NCBI RefSeq assembly: GCF_014042345.1 | Contig: NZ_JACEZT010000009.1 | Location: 124,001 to 188,000 of the forward strand | Length of the DNA: 64,000 nt | DNA from: Rugamonas brunnea | GTDB lineage: Bacteria > Pseudomonadota > Gammaproteobacteria > Burkholderiales > Burkholderiaceae_D | Reading direction: 5' to 3' | Part shown: piece by piece, positions 28,598 to 36,974 of the stretch | Numbering within the stretch: position 1 is the stretch's first letter | Layout: every line of letters begins with the position of its first letter | Position numbers and translations under genes: made by a program | Notes under the pieces: model-generated | Databases searched by the model: none | The model's input: only the letters and a program-made list of their open reading frames with translations | What the model was told of the DNA's origin: nothing

Positions 28598-29842
28598 TCA
28601 GGCCTGGCTCCAGTAGCGCTCGATGTCGACCAGCCCCCACTGGCTGGCGTCCTCGCGCGACACCACCGCTTCGGACTCCGGCATCAGCGACAAGTCGATG
28701 ACCTGTGGCGGCAGATAGGTCATCGAGCGAGTGGAGAACAGCACTTTCACCACCGGCCGAAGCAGCGATTTGCTGATATCGACAACCACCGCCAGCCGCC
28801 CCGACGCCAGTTTCAGCAACGTGCCGATCGGGTAAATGCCGACGCATTTGACAAAGGCGGTGAAAATGGCCGGGTCGAAATGGCCTTCCTTGCTCCACTC
28901 GGCCATGCGCCGCAACGACTCCGCCGGACACCAGCCTGCCTTGTAGGGCCGGTTCGAGGTGATCGCATCGTAAACATCGCAGACGGCCCCCATCCTGGCG
29001 TACAGGCTGATCGCATCGCGGGTCAGGCGTGACGGATAGCCGCTGCCATCAAACTTCTCATGGTGGTGCAGGCACACGTCCAGCACGGTGGGCGAGATGC
29101 CGCCCACCGAGGCCAGCATCTCGTAGCCGGCCCGGGGGTGGGCGCGCACGCTGGTGAATTCATCATCGGTCAGCCGGCCGGGCTTGTTCAGTATCGCCGG
29201 CGGGATGGCCATCTTGCCAATGTCGTGCAGCAGGCCCGCTTCACCACAGGCCTGCACTTCCTGGTCCGACAGCCCGAGCTGCCGGGCCAGCGCGATCATC
29301 ATCGCGCACACGGCAACCGAGTGCATATAGGTGTAGTCATCCGACGTTTTCAGGCGCGACAGCGCCACCAGCGCTTGCGGATTGCGCAAGACGGAAGCGG
29401 AGATCTCCTCCACCAGCGCGCTCGCCCCTTCCACGCTGCTGAGCTGCCCCATGCGCGCCTCGCTGAACATCGAGCTGACCGCCAGCTTGGATTTGGCGAT
29501 CACCCTGGCGGCGCGGCCAAACTCTTGCGCGACCGAGGCCGGGGCGATCTCCAGCGCCCGCAGCGGTGCGCGCGCGGACGCAGGCGCCGCTGCCGGAGCC
29601 GGAGCCGGAGCCGGAGCCGGTGCAGCAGCCATTGGCGCTGCAGGCACATCGTCGGCCAGGTCGTCGCCGCGGTCCGTATCGATGATGAGGTCGCGCACGC
29701 CGCTCGCCTGCACGCGTATCCGCAGTTGTTCCGAGCTCACCAGGAACGATTTGGTCCAGAACGGGATGTCGATCCACGCCCCGCACATCTGGTGGATGAA
29801 CATGCCTGTTTTCACGTTCTCGACGGATATTTTCCGCAACAT
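28598..29842 (-). CDS. HD-GYP cyclic-di-GMP phosphodiesterase with DUF3391 domain
   Basis: This 414-residue cytoplasmic protein should hydrolyse c-di-GMP to GMP. It begins with a DUF3391 domain (ISVENVKTGMFIHQMCG), then a Pro-Ala linker coded by a GGAGCC-type microsatellite, then the HD-GYP domain: HD at 206-207 in LLHDIGKMAIP, PGRLTDDEFTSVRAHPRAG, and GYP at 268-270 in HHEKFDGSGYPSRL. All key metal residues of the family appear present. AGGAGG with a 5-base gap precedes the chosen ATG; longer in-frame readings upstream run into AT-rich intergenic DNA. It converges on the giant GGDEF-EAL gene with only 13 bases between them, so both sides of c-di-GMP turnover are coded back to back. Confidence 0.93.
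   Translation of the reverse strand: MLRKISVENVKTGMFIHQMCGAWIDIPFWTKSFLVSSEQLRIRVQASGVRDLIIDTDRGDDLADDVPAAPMAAAPAPAPAPAPAAAPASARAPLRALEIAPASVAQEFGRAARVIAKSKLAVSSMFSEARMGQLSSVEGASALVEEISASVLRNPQALVALSRLKTSDDYTYMHSVAVCAMMIALARQLGLSDQEVQACGEAGLLHDIGKMAIPPAILNKPGRLTDDEFTSVRAHPRAGYEMLASVGGISPTVLDVCLHHHEKFDGSGYPSRLTRDAISLYARMGAVCDVYDAITSNRPYKAGWCPAESLRRMAEWSKEGHFDPAIFTAFVKCVGIYPIGTLLKLASGRLAVVVDISKSLLRPVVKVLFSTRSMTYLPPQVIDLSLMPESEAVVSREDASQWGLVDIERYWSQA
29593..29620. repeat. Hexanucleotide microsatellite coding a Pro-Ala linker
   Basis: Four uninterrupted copies of GGAGCC plus flanking CCGG lie inside the HD-GYP gene. On the coding strand they give alternating Pro-Ala. Copy-number change would alter linker length by two residues per unit without breaking the frame. 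Confidence 0.85.
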
Positions 29843-30254
29843 CTGGGCCTCCTCACATGCCTCTGCAACGCCTTGACGCATGGATTTTAACCCCAAAAAT
29901 GCTTGATTTGTTAAATTTGATTTTGAAAATTTGTTTAAACGATTTAACAAGATATATATCATTGTTAAAAGAAAAACTGATGAATTTGGTATTTGGTACC
30001 GATGACGCGAAGAATTAGTTGCAATTCCGCCACAAACGGCAGAATGCTGCACCGCACTATGAAAAACCGGTTTTTTCAAGACTTCAACTAGAATAATTCT
30101 CCTAAATTCTCACGGAATGTCACAAATCCTTTGTTTTTACGCTATCATTGCGCTCTGGAATTATTCGTTACTTCGAAACAAATGTAGTTGCTGTATCGCT
30201 ATTTCATGTCGGCTCACCCGGATAGCCGATATCGCCTATTCAAAGGAGCTTTAC
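29843..30254. promoter_or_regulatory. AT-rich divergent regulatory region
   Basis: These 412 bases separate the HD-GYP gene (minus) and the TPP-enzyme operon (plus) and are far richer in A and T than their surroundings. A palindrome, AAAAACCGGTTTTT within 30060-30078, stands near the middle and could be an operator. AAGGAG at 30243-30248 serves the plus-strand gene. I see no credible reading frame or RNA gene. Confidence 0.45.
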
Positions 30255-32120
30255 ATGTTTGACGCAGTTGAGTTTGAGCAACAAAAGACCGTCCCCGCCG
30301 TCCGCGCCCTCCCCGCCGCCCCCCTGCGCACCACCGAACCGATGGACATGGCCGACCTGCTGGTGGCCTACCTGGAACAACTGGAAATCGACTATGTGTT
30401 CGGCATTCCCGGCGGCGCCATCGAGCCGCTGTACAACGCCATCGCCCGTAACCAAAGGCGCGGCGGCCGCCTGAGCCACATCGTCGCACGCCACGAAGCG
30501 GGCGCCGCCTTCATGGCCGACGGCTATGCCCGCGAGACGGGCAAGATCGGCGTGTGCGTGGCCACCTCCGGCCCCGGCGCCACCAACCTGATCACGGCCG
30601 TGGCCACCTCCTACGCCAACGGCGTACCCATGCTGGTGATCACCGGCCAGCCGGCCCTGCCCTCGTTCGGCAAGCACACCTTGCAGGAATCGACCTGCAC
30701 CGGTATCGACGTGATGGGCATGCTGCGTCCCTGCACGCGTTACAATTCCCTGGTCTCGCATCCGCTGCAATTGGAGTGGAAACTGCTTACCGCACTGCAA
30801 CATGCGACCCGCGCGCCACGCGGCCCGGTGCACCTGAGCGTGCCGGTCGATGTGTTCCGCGCGCCCAGCATGCAAAGCGCCCCGGCCTATGACCTGCCAG
30901 CCCTGCTGCGCCCGTCCGCGCTGGTCGACAGCCAGGCCGTGGAAACCCTGCGCACCATGATGGCGGCCTGCCGCAACGTTGTGCTGCTGATCGGCGGCGA
31001 TTGCGGCGACGCCATCCACCCCATCCTGCAGTTCGCGGCCCTGAAAGGCGCCACGTTCGTCACCACGCCCGACGGCAAGGGACTGGTCAGCCCCCAGCAC
31101 CCGCTGTACCGTGGTGTCTTCGGCTTCGCCGGCCATGCCTCGGCCGAGGCGGCGCTGCGCGACCCGTCCGTGGACCTGATCCTGGCCGTGGGCGCCAGCA
31201 TGGGCGAATGGAACACGGGCGGCTGGAACGACAGCCTGCTCAACGAGCGCCTGGTGCACATCGACGAATCGGAAGAACACCTGGCCCGCACGCCCATGGC
31301 CCGCTTCCACATGCGCGGCAACCTGCGCTCCATCTTCGACTGCCTGGTCGAGCGCATCCACGCCAACCGCCAGGCCGATGTGGCGGTGGAACGGCGCCTG
31401 GCCGCGCGCGAACTGGCGGCGCTGACCTGGGACCCGGAATCGCTGCTGGCCTCGCCCGAAGCCTTCCACAGCGACGCCACGCCGATCAAGCCGCAGCGCC
31501 TGATGTATGACCTGGGCCGTTTGTTCCCGCCCACCACGCGCTACCTGGCCGACGCCGGCAACAGCGTGGCCTGGGCCACCCATTATCTGCAACCGCGTGA
31601 CCGCCGCATGGCCGGCGGCGGCAAGGCCCGCCAGGAAGCGCACGACCTGCGCGCCACCAACGGCGGCTGGCTGCGCCTGACCACCCATTTCGCGCCCATG
31701 GCCTGGGCCATCGGCGCGGCCGTGGGCACGGCGGCCGGCAACCAGAACGCGCCCGTGGTCTGCATCACGGGCGATGGCAGCATGCTGATGAGCGGCCAGG
31801 AAATCTCGGTGGCCGTGGCCGAACAATTGTGCGTGGTGTTCGTGGTGCTGAACGACCGCGCGCTGGGCATGGTCAAGCATGGGCAGCGCCTGGGCGGGGC
31901 CGAGCAGATCGGCTACGCGCTGCCGCCCACCGATTTCGCCATGCTGGCCCGATCGCTGGGCGGCCGCGCCCACACCATCCACTCGCCGGAGGACATGGCG
32001 GCGCTCGACATCAAGGCGATCTGCAACTACCCGGGCCCCACGCTGCTCGACGTCCATATCGACCCCGAGGAAGTGCCGCCGATGAACAGCCGCCTGCGCG
32101 TGCTGCAGGAAGGGGTGTAA
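30255..32120 (+). CDS. Acetolactate-synthase-like TPP-dependent enzyme
   Basis: The 621-residue product is a thiamine-diphosphate enzyme of the acetolactate synthase/pyruvate oxidase group. The catalytic Glu81 lies in VARHEAGAAFMADGYA; the central domain and the TPP/metal motif ITGDGSMLMSG (GDG at 506-508) with FVVLNDRALGMVKHGQ follow. It likely condenses or decarboxylates a 2-oxo acid. It is not the biosynthetic ilvB: no regulatory ilvN or ilvC lies nearby. Instead it begins an operon with an SDR and two small citrate-synthase-like genes; the SDR starts three bases after its stop. About 30 extra N-terminal residues (FEQQKTVPAVRALPAAP) precede the usual fold start, and an insertion near GGGKARQEAHDLRATN separates the last two domains. 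AAGGAG fixes the ATG. Substrate and product are unknown. Confidence 0.85.
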   Translation: MFDAVEFEQQKTVPAVRALPAAPLRTTEPMDMADLLVAYLEQLEIDYVFGIPGGAIEPLYNAIARNQRRGGRLSHIVARHEAGAAFMADGYARETGKIGVCVATSGPGATNLITAVATSYANGVPMLVITGQPALPSFGKHTLQESTCTGIDVMGMLRPCTRYNSLVSHPLQLEWKLLTALQHATRAPRGPVHLSVPVDVFRAPSMQSAPAYDLPALLRPSALVDSQAVETLRTMMAACRNVVLLIGGDCGDAIHPILQFAALKGATFVTTPDGKGLVSPQHPLYRGVFGFAGHASAEAALRDPSVDLILAVGASMGEWNTGGWNDSLLNERLVHIDESEEHLARTPMARFHMRGNLRSIFDCLVERIHANRQADVAVERRLAARELAALTWDPESLLASPEAFHSDATPIKPQRLMYDLGRLFPPTTRYLADAGNSVAWATHYLQPRDRRMAGGGKARQEAHDLRATNGGWLRLTTHFAPMAWAIGAAVGTAAGNQNAPVVCITGDGSMLMSGQEISVAVAEQLCVVFVVLNDRALGMVKHGQRLGGAEQIGYALPPTDFAMLARSLGGRAHTIHSPEDMAALDIKAICNYPGPTLLDVHIDPEEVPPMNSRLRVLQEGV

Positions 32121-32123
32121 GCG

Positions 32124-32933
32124 ATGGGCAAGGCGGAACCATTCCTGCACGCCGACGCCCACGCGGCGGCCGGCGGCGCCGTGCACGGCAAGCTGGCCGG
32201 CAAGGTGGCCCTGATCACGGGCGGCACCAGCGGCATCGGCCTGGCCAGTGCCCGGCTGTTCCAGGCCCACGGCGCGCAAGTGGCCGTCACCGGCCGCAGC
32301 CCCGAAGGCCTGGAGCAGGCCGGCGCCGCGCTCGACGGCCAGGCCCTGGTGCTGCGCAGCGACGCGGGCAGCGTGGACGAGATTGAGGCCGTGATGGCCG
32401 CCGTCAAACAGCGCTACGGCCGGCTGGACGTGTTGTTCATCAACGCCGGCGTGGCCAGCCCCGCGCCCATCGAGCAGGTCGACGAGGCCAGCTTCGACGC
32501 CCAGATCGGCGTCAACCTGAAAGGCGTGTTCTTCACCATCCAGAAGGCCTTGCCCCTGTTCGACGGCCCGGCCAGCGTGATCGTGACCACCTCCATCACC
32601 AACCGGCTCGGCTCACCCAACTTCAGCGTGTACGGCGCGGCCAAGGCCGGCCTGCGCTCGCTGGTCAAGTCGCTCGGACTGGAGCTGATCGGGCGCGGCA
32701 TCCGCGTCAACGCCATCAGCCCCGGCCCGATCGACACGCCCATGTTCGACCGCCTCGGCCTGCCCGACACCGTCGCCGCCGCCAAGAAGCAAGCCATCGC
32801 GGCCAAGTCGCCCAGCGGCCGCTTCGGCAGCGCCGACGAGGTGGCCAAGGCCGCCCTGTTCCTGGCCAGCAGCGATGCCTCTTATATGGTGGGCGAGGAA
32901 GTCATCGTCGACGGAGGCATGAGCCTCCTATGA
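32124..32933 (+). CDS. Short-chain dehydrogenase/reductase of the TPP-enzyme operon
   Basis: This 269-residue protein is a classical SDR. The cofactor motif is TGGTSGIG (32-39), followed by NAGVA, the catalytic Tyr170 and Lys174 in SVYGAAKAG, and the C-terminal YMVGEEVIVDGGMSLL. About 24 residues precede the fold (FLHADAHAAAGGAVHGKLAG), longer than usual. GAAGGGG overlaps the preceding stop and serves as ribosome-binding site; its own stop overlaps the next gene as ATGA. In this operon it may reduce the keto product of the TPP enzyme, which is inference from order only. The cofactor preference cannot be fixed with confidence; TGRS after the second strand hints at NADP(H). Confidence 0.87.
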   Translation: MGKAEPFLHADAHAAAGGAVHGKLAGKVALITGGTSGIGLASARLFQAHGAQVAVTGRSPEGLEQAGAALDGQALVLRSDAGSVDEIEAVMAAVKQRYGRLDVLFINAGVASPAPIEQVDEASFDAQIGVNLKGVFFTIQKALPLFDGPASVIVTTSITNRLGSPNFSVYGAAKAGLRSLVKSLGLELIGRGIRVNAISPGPIDTPMFDRLGLPDTVAAAKKQAIAAKSPSGRFGSADEVAKAALFLASSDASYMVGEEVIVDGGMSLL

Positions 32934-33775
32934 TCGCCTCCACCACGACCACCGCGCCGCGGCCCGACGCGGCCGACCTGATCCACACCCGCATCTGGCA
33001 CGAGACGCCGGAACCAGACAATCCCTTCGCCACCCGCAACGCGCTATGCCGTGGCTACGACGTGTTCGGCCAACTGGTCGGCCGCGCGCGCTGGGTCGAG
33101 ATGCTGTACCTGCTGCTGCGCGACGAGCAGCCGGCGCCGTCAGCGCTGGCCATGCTGGAAGCGCTGGCCGTGGCGCTGGCCAATCCCGGCCCGCGCGACG
33201 CTTCCGTGCACGCGGCCATGTGCGGCGCGGTCGGCGGTTCCACGGCCGCCGCCAGCCTGATCGCGGCGCTGTCGGTGGGCGCCGGCCGCCACGGCGGCGC
33301 GCGCGACGTGTACGACGCGATGGTGCTGTGGCAAACCTGCGGCCCCGACCTGGCCGCATGGCGCCGCCACCAGCAAACCCAGGCCGAAGCGCCCATCGAC
33401 CCGTGGCCGCAGAGCGCACGCCTGCCCGGCTTCGACCCGCACGGCAGCTCCACCCCGACCGTGGTGCGCCAGTTGCTGGCCACGCTGGTCACGGTGGGCG
33501 GCGACAACGGCCACGGCTACACGGGCTGGCTGCTGCAACAGCTCGATCATCTGCCCGCGCTGGCCGGCCTGCCGCTGGCCATCAGCGGCGTGGCCGCCGC
33601 CGCGCTGTGCGACCTGGGCCTGACCCCGGACGAAGGCGAAATGCTGTACCTGCTGCTGCGCCTGCCAGGCGCGGCGGCCCACGCGCTGGAACAGAAGCAT
33701 GGCGGCTTCAAGCGCTTCCCCTTCTATCCGGTGCACCTGGCCACCCCGGAGCAAGCCGGCGAGGTGGCGGCATGA
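32930..33775 (+). CDS. Citrate-synthase/citryl-CoA-lyase-like protein A
   Basis: The 281-residue product resembles the citrate synthase superfamily but is short and divergent. Recognisable parts are LIHTRIWHETPEPDNPFATR and LCRGYDVFGQLVGR at the start, the first catalytic-His segment SVGAGRHGGARDVYD, and the end LLRLPGAAAHALEQK that resembles the GWxAHxxEQ helix. Other expected catalytic elements are altered: the GxGHPxH loop seems to read LPGFDPHGSS, and the Asp region (NIDG in citryl-CoA lyases) seems to read LAISGVAAA. ATGA overlaps tie it to the SDR before and protein B after. A condensation or cleavage of an acyl-CoA with a keto acid is possible, but loss of residues makes ordinary citrate synthesis unlikely. 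Confidence 0.7.
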   Translation: MIASTTTTAPRPDAADLIHTRIWHETPEPDNPFATRNALCRGYDVFGQLVGRARWVEMLYLLLRDEQPAPSALAMLEALAVALANPGPRDASVHAAMCGAVGGSTAAASLIAALSVGAGRHGGARDVYDAMVLWQTCGPDLAAWRRHQQTQAEAPIDPWPQSARLPGFDPHGSSTPTVVRQLLATLVTVGGDNGHGYTGWLLQQLDHLPALAGLPLAISGVAAAALCDLGLTPDEGEMLYLLLRLPGAAAHALEQKHGGFKRFPFYPVHLATPEQAGEVAA

Positions 33776-34581
33776 ACGGCCCGGACCTGCTGCGCCGCCA
33801 CGCCGGCCGCCTCGATACCAAGGTCGGCGCCTGCTATCCGGGCAGCCACGCCATCTTCCGTGGCCACGACCTGCACCGCGACTTGCGCGAACTGGACTGG
33901 GTGGATCTGTACGTGTTCGGCATCACCGGCCGGCGCCTGACGCCGGCCCAGGTGGCCATGCTGCACGCGATCTGGGTCTGCACCAGCTATCCGGACGCGC
34001 GCCTGTGGAACAACCGGGTCGCGGCGCTGGCCGGCAATGCCCGCAGCAGCGCCAACCTGGGCATCGTGGCGGCCCTGGCCGTGTCGGAGGCGACCGTGTA
34101 CGGCGGCCAGGCCGGCATGCGCGCCATCACCTTCCTGCAATCGACGCGCCAGGCCGTGGACGGCGGCGCCGAACTGGCGCCGCTGGTGCTGGCCGAGGCC
34201 CGCGCGCGGCGCGTGTACGGCTACGGGCGCCCCATCCACGCCACCGATGAGAGGTTGCCGTGGATCATGGAACTGGCCCGGGAGCATGGGCTGGACGACG
34301 GGCCGCACGTCAAACTGGCGTTCGACGTGGAGAAAGTGTTGCTTCCACACTACCCTCAGTTGCGTATGAACTACGCTTCGCTGCATGCGGCCCTGATCGC
34401 CGACATGGGGCTGTCGCCACGCGAATACCAGCTGTTGCGCATCCCCACATTCCTCGCAGGCATGCCGCCTTGCTTGGTGGAAGCGGCCGAAAAGCCCGAG
34501 GGCGCGCTGTTCGCCACCCCCTGCGACGGCGTTGCGTATGCGGGACTGCCGCGCCGCGCGTGGCCCGGCGCAGGCAACTGA
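33772..34581 (+). CDS. Citrate-synthase-like protein B
   Basis: This 269-residue protein also looks like a degenerate member of the citrate synthase superfamily, different from its neighbour A. The landmarks are DTKVGACYPGSHAIFRGHDL, the helical core SYPDARLWNNRVAALAGN, and GYGRPIHATDERLPWIM, which corresponds to the GxGHPxH...DPR loop. The first catalytic-His position, HGGA in the family, seems to read VYGGQAG, so this His is missing here while it is kept in protein A. The pair is translationally coupled by ATGA, and the complementary losses suggest that they act as one heteromeric unit. It is the last tightly linked gene before the TonB-dependent receptor. Function unknown. Confidence 0.6.
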   Translation: MNGPDLLRRHAGRLDTKVGACYPGSHAIFRGHDLHRDLRELDWVDLYVFGITGRRLTPAQVAMLHAIWVCTSYPDARLWNNRVAALAGNARSSANLGIVAALAVSEATVYGGQAGMRAITFLQSTRQAVDGGAELAPLVLAEARARRVYGYGRPIHATDERLPWIMELAREHGLDDGPHVKLAFDVEKVLLPHYPQLRMNYASLHAALIADMGLSPREYQLLRIPTFLAGMPPCLVEAAEKPEGALFATPCDGVAYAGLPRRAWPGAGN

Positions 34582-34655
34582 CGGTGCATATTTTGAACAT
34601 TTGCCGTTTGGGGCACGCTACAATGCAAAAAATCACCACCACAGGAGACACGATT

Positions 34656-36761
34656 TTGAAGTCGTCGCATGCGTACCGTTTCTGCCTGGCAGCCGCCCTC
34701 ACCGTCCCCGTTGCCATGGCCCACGCACAACCATCGAGCGAGGAAGAGGAATTAACGCTGGTGTACGGCGACAACGACAGCGTCAGTATCGCCACCGGCA
34801 ATGTGCAGGCCTTGCGCCGCGCACCGGCCGTGGCCTCCGTGATCACGGCGGCCGACATCGCCGCCATGGGCGCGACCGACCTCGACCAGGTGCTGGAAAC
34901 GGTGCCCGGCATCCACGTGGCCCGCAGTGCCAACAACTATTCACCGCTGTACGTGGTGCGCGGCATCTTCAGCGCCTACCTGCCCCAGTTGCTGGTGATG
35001 CAGAATGGCGTGCCCATCACCACCATTTACCAGGGCAACAAGGGCAACCTGTGGGGCGGCTACCCGGTCGAACACATCGCCCGTATCGAGATCATCCGCG
35101 GCCCCGGCTCGGCCCTGTACGGTTCGGACGCGTTCTCCGGCGTGATCAACATCATCACCAAGGGGCCGGCCGAGACCCAGGGTACGGAAATCGGCGCCCG
35201 CGCCGGCGCCTTCCACACTTATGACACCTGGATCCAGCACGGCGGCAAGGCCGGTCCGGTGGACGTGGCGGCTTATGTGCGCCTGGGCCAGACCGATGGC
35301 TTCAAGAGCATCATCGATGCCGACGCCCAAACCCGCAACGACAAGCTGTTCGGCACCCATGCCAGCTACGCCCCCGGCCCCGTCAACGTGGGCAACAAGG
35401 CGGTGGACGCCAACCTGGAACTGGGCATGGACAAGTGGAAAGCGCGCTTCGGCTACAAGCTGCGCGACGACCTGGGCACCGGGGCCGGCATCGCCTCCGC
35501 CCTCGACCCCGTGGGCAAGCAGAAAAGCGAACGCATCACCACCGGCCTGAGCTGGGCCGATCCGCAGTTCCGTCCCGACTGGGGCCTGGGCGCCAGCATC
35601 AACACGCTGCAATACATGCAGCAGATCCCCGTCGATTTCCAGTTGCTGCCACCGGGCACGGTGCTGCCGAGCGGCGCTTTCCCCAACGGCATGCTGGGCG
35701 GCCCGGACACCACCGAACGCCAGGTGCGCCTGGCCGCCTACGCCGACTACAGCGGCGTGGAAAGCCACCGCATGCGCGTGGGCGTCGGCCACGACGACCT
35801 GAACATGTACCACACCCACGAGACGCGTAACTTCACCTACGCGCCCAACGGCTTGCCGATCCCGCAGCCGACCGTGATCGATTTTTCCGATACCAACCCG
35901 TTCATCTTCCCCCAGCATCGCCGGCTCGACTATGTCTACCTGCAGGATGAATGGAACTTCGCCAAGGACTGGAACCTGACGGCCGGCGTGCGCCATGACC
36001 GCTATTCGGACGCCGGCGGCACCACCAACCCGCGCCTGGCGCTGGTGTGGGACGCCACCTTCGACCTGACGGCCAAGCTGCTGTACGGCCGCGCCTTCCG
36101 GGCGCCTTCGTTCAACGAAAGCTACAGCATCACCAACCCTGTCGCGCTGGGCAACCCCAACCTGCGCCCGGAGACCAACGGCACGGCCGAGGCCTCGCTG
36201 GCCTGGCAGGCGCGCGCCGACGCCCAGGTGAACGCCACGTTCTACCGCTACGACATGCGCGACATCATCCGCACCGTGCCCAACGCGGTGCCCGGCACGG
36301 GCGCCACCTACGCCAACACGGGCGACCAGACCGGCCACGGCCTGGAACTTGAATCGAGCTGGACGGTGAACCGCGACCTGCACCTGCTGGGCAATTACGC
36401 GTGGCAGAAGTCGATCGACTCGGCCACCGGCCGCGATGCCGGCTACGCGCCGCACCACCACCTGTTCGGCCGTGCCGACTGGCAGGTGGCCGGCGCCTGG
36501 CTGCTCAGCACGCAGCTGAACTGGGTGGCCGATCGCCACCGTGCGGCCGGCGACACGCGCGCGCCCATCGCCGACTACAAGACCGTGGACCTGAGCCTGT
36601 CCACGCGTCATGGCCGCGAACAGTGGAACTTCACGGCCACCGTGCGCAACCTGTTCAACGCCGACGTGCGCGAACCGAGCCTGGCGCCAGGTGTTGCGCT
36701 GCCCCATGACTTGCCGATGGCGCCGCGCGCGCTGTCGCTGCAGGCCGTCTACAAACTGTAA
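34656..36761 (+). CDS. TonB-dependent outer-membrane receptor
   Basis: The 701-residue precursor should form a 22-strand outer-membrane barrel for energised uptake of a chelate or other ligand. A signal peptide (FCLAAALTVPVAMAHAQ) is followed by a possible TonB box (EELTLVYG), a plug domain (VASVITAADIAAMGATDLDQ; RIEIIRGPGSALYGSDAF, GVINIITKG) and a barrel ending in Leu (RALSLQAVYKL). AGGAG stands eight bases before a TTG at 34656, which I take as the start; an ATG at 34623 lies before that ribosome-binding site and overlaps a possible -10 (TACAAT at 34619-34624). It follows the operon of TPP enzyme, SDR and citrate-synthase-like genes by 74 bases. Substrate unknown; import of a product-metal complex is a hypothesis. 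Confidence 0.9.
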   Translation: MKSSHAYRFCLAAALTVPVAMAHAQPSSEEEELTLVYGDNDSVSIATGNVQALRRAPAVASVITAADIAAMGATDLDQVLETVPGIHVARSANNYSPLYVVRGIFSAYLPQLLVMQNGVPITTIYQGNKGNLWGGYPVEHIARIEIIRGPGSALYGSDAFSGVINIITKGPAETQGTEIGARAGAFHTYDTWIQHGGKAGPVDVAAYVRLGQTDGFKSIIDADAQTRNDKLFGTHASYAPGPVNVGNKAVDANLELGMDKWKARFGYKLRDDLGTGAGIASALDPVGKQKSERITTGLSWADPQFRPDWGLGASINTLQYMQQIPVDFQLLPPGTVLPSGAFPNGMLGGPDTTERQVRLAAYADYSGVESHRMRVGVGHDDLNMYHTHETRNFTYAPNGLPIPQPTVIDFSDTNPFIFPQHRRLDYVYLQDEWNFAKDWNLTAGVRHDRYSDAGGTTNPRLALVWDATFDLTAKLLYGRAFRAPSFNESYSITNPVALGNPNLRPETNGTAEASLAWQARADAQVNATFYRYDMRDIIRTVPNAVPGTGATYANTGDQTGHGLELESSWTVNRDLHLLGNYAWQKSIDSATGRDAGYAPHHHLFGRADWQVAGAWLLSTQLNWVADRHRAAGDTRAPIADYKTVDLSLSTRHGREQWNFTATVRNLFNADVREPSLAPGVALPHDLPMAPRALSLQAVYKL

Positions 36762-36768
36762 GCGGCGC

Positions 36769-36788
36769 GGGGCGGCGCGCGCCGCCCC
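36769..36788. terminator. GC-only palindrome after the TonB receptor gene
   Basis: GGGGCGGCGCGCGCCGCCCC is a perfect 20-base palindrome seven bases after the receptor stop, followed by TT only. It may end transcription of the receptor and of the convergent small gene; the lack of a T-run makes it a weak classical terminator. Confidence 0.5.
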
Positions 36789-36821
36789 TTCCACGCTGAC
36801 GCCCGCCCCGCCGGACCTGCT

Positions 36822-36974
36822 TCAGGACCGGTTCCCGGGGATCAGCCACCAACCCAGTTCTTGCCGTACCCGCTCCGGCGGCGGTGGCGGCGTCTGCTCG
36901 GCACGCCGCCGCTCCAGCATCTCACGGACGGCCTGCCTGGCCGGATGCGTGGTCTGTGTTGGTCGCTGGTCCAT
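36822..36974 (-). CDS. Small conserved-looking 50-residue protein
   Basis: This short frame codes for a 50-residue hydrophilic protein starting MDQRPTQTTHPARQAVRE and ending ELGWWLIPGNRS. The middle is a charged helix (EMLERRRAEQ) followed by five prolines. GAGG stands seven bases before the ATG. The composition (HPxRxxVRxML...PPP...VRxELGWxLI) resembles small unassigned proteins I associate with Oxalobacteraceae, but this is recollection, not a search. No function can be given. It lies convergent to the TonB receptor, with a GC-only palindrome between their ends, and has a 12-base palindrome (37007-37018) upstream. Confidence 0.55.
   Translation of the reverse strand: MDQRPTQTTHPARQAVREMLERRRAEQTPPPPPERVRQELGWWLIPGNRS

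Noticed and set aside
30255-32120. Biosynthetic acetolactate synthase IlvB
   Set aside because: No ilvN or ilvC next to it, an altered N terminus, and an operon with citrate-synthase-like genes argue against branched-chain amino-acid synthesis.
34623-34655. ATG at 34623 as the TonB receptor start
   Set aside because: It lies upstream of the clear AGGAG site and overlaps a possible -10 element; the signal peptide starts naturally at the TTG.
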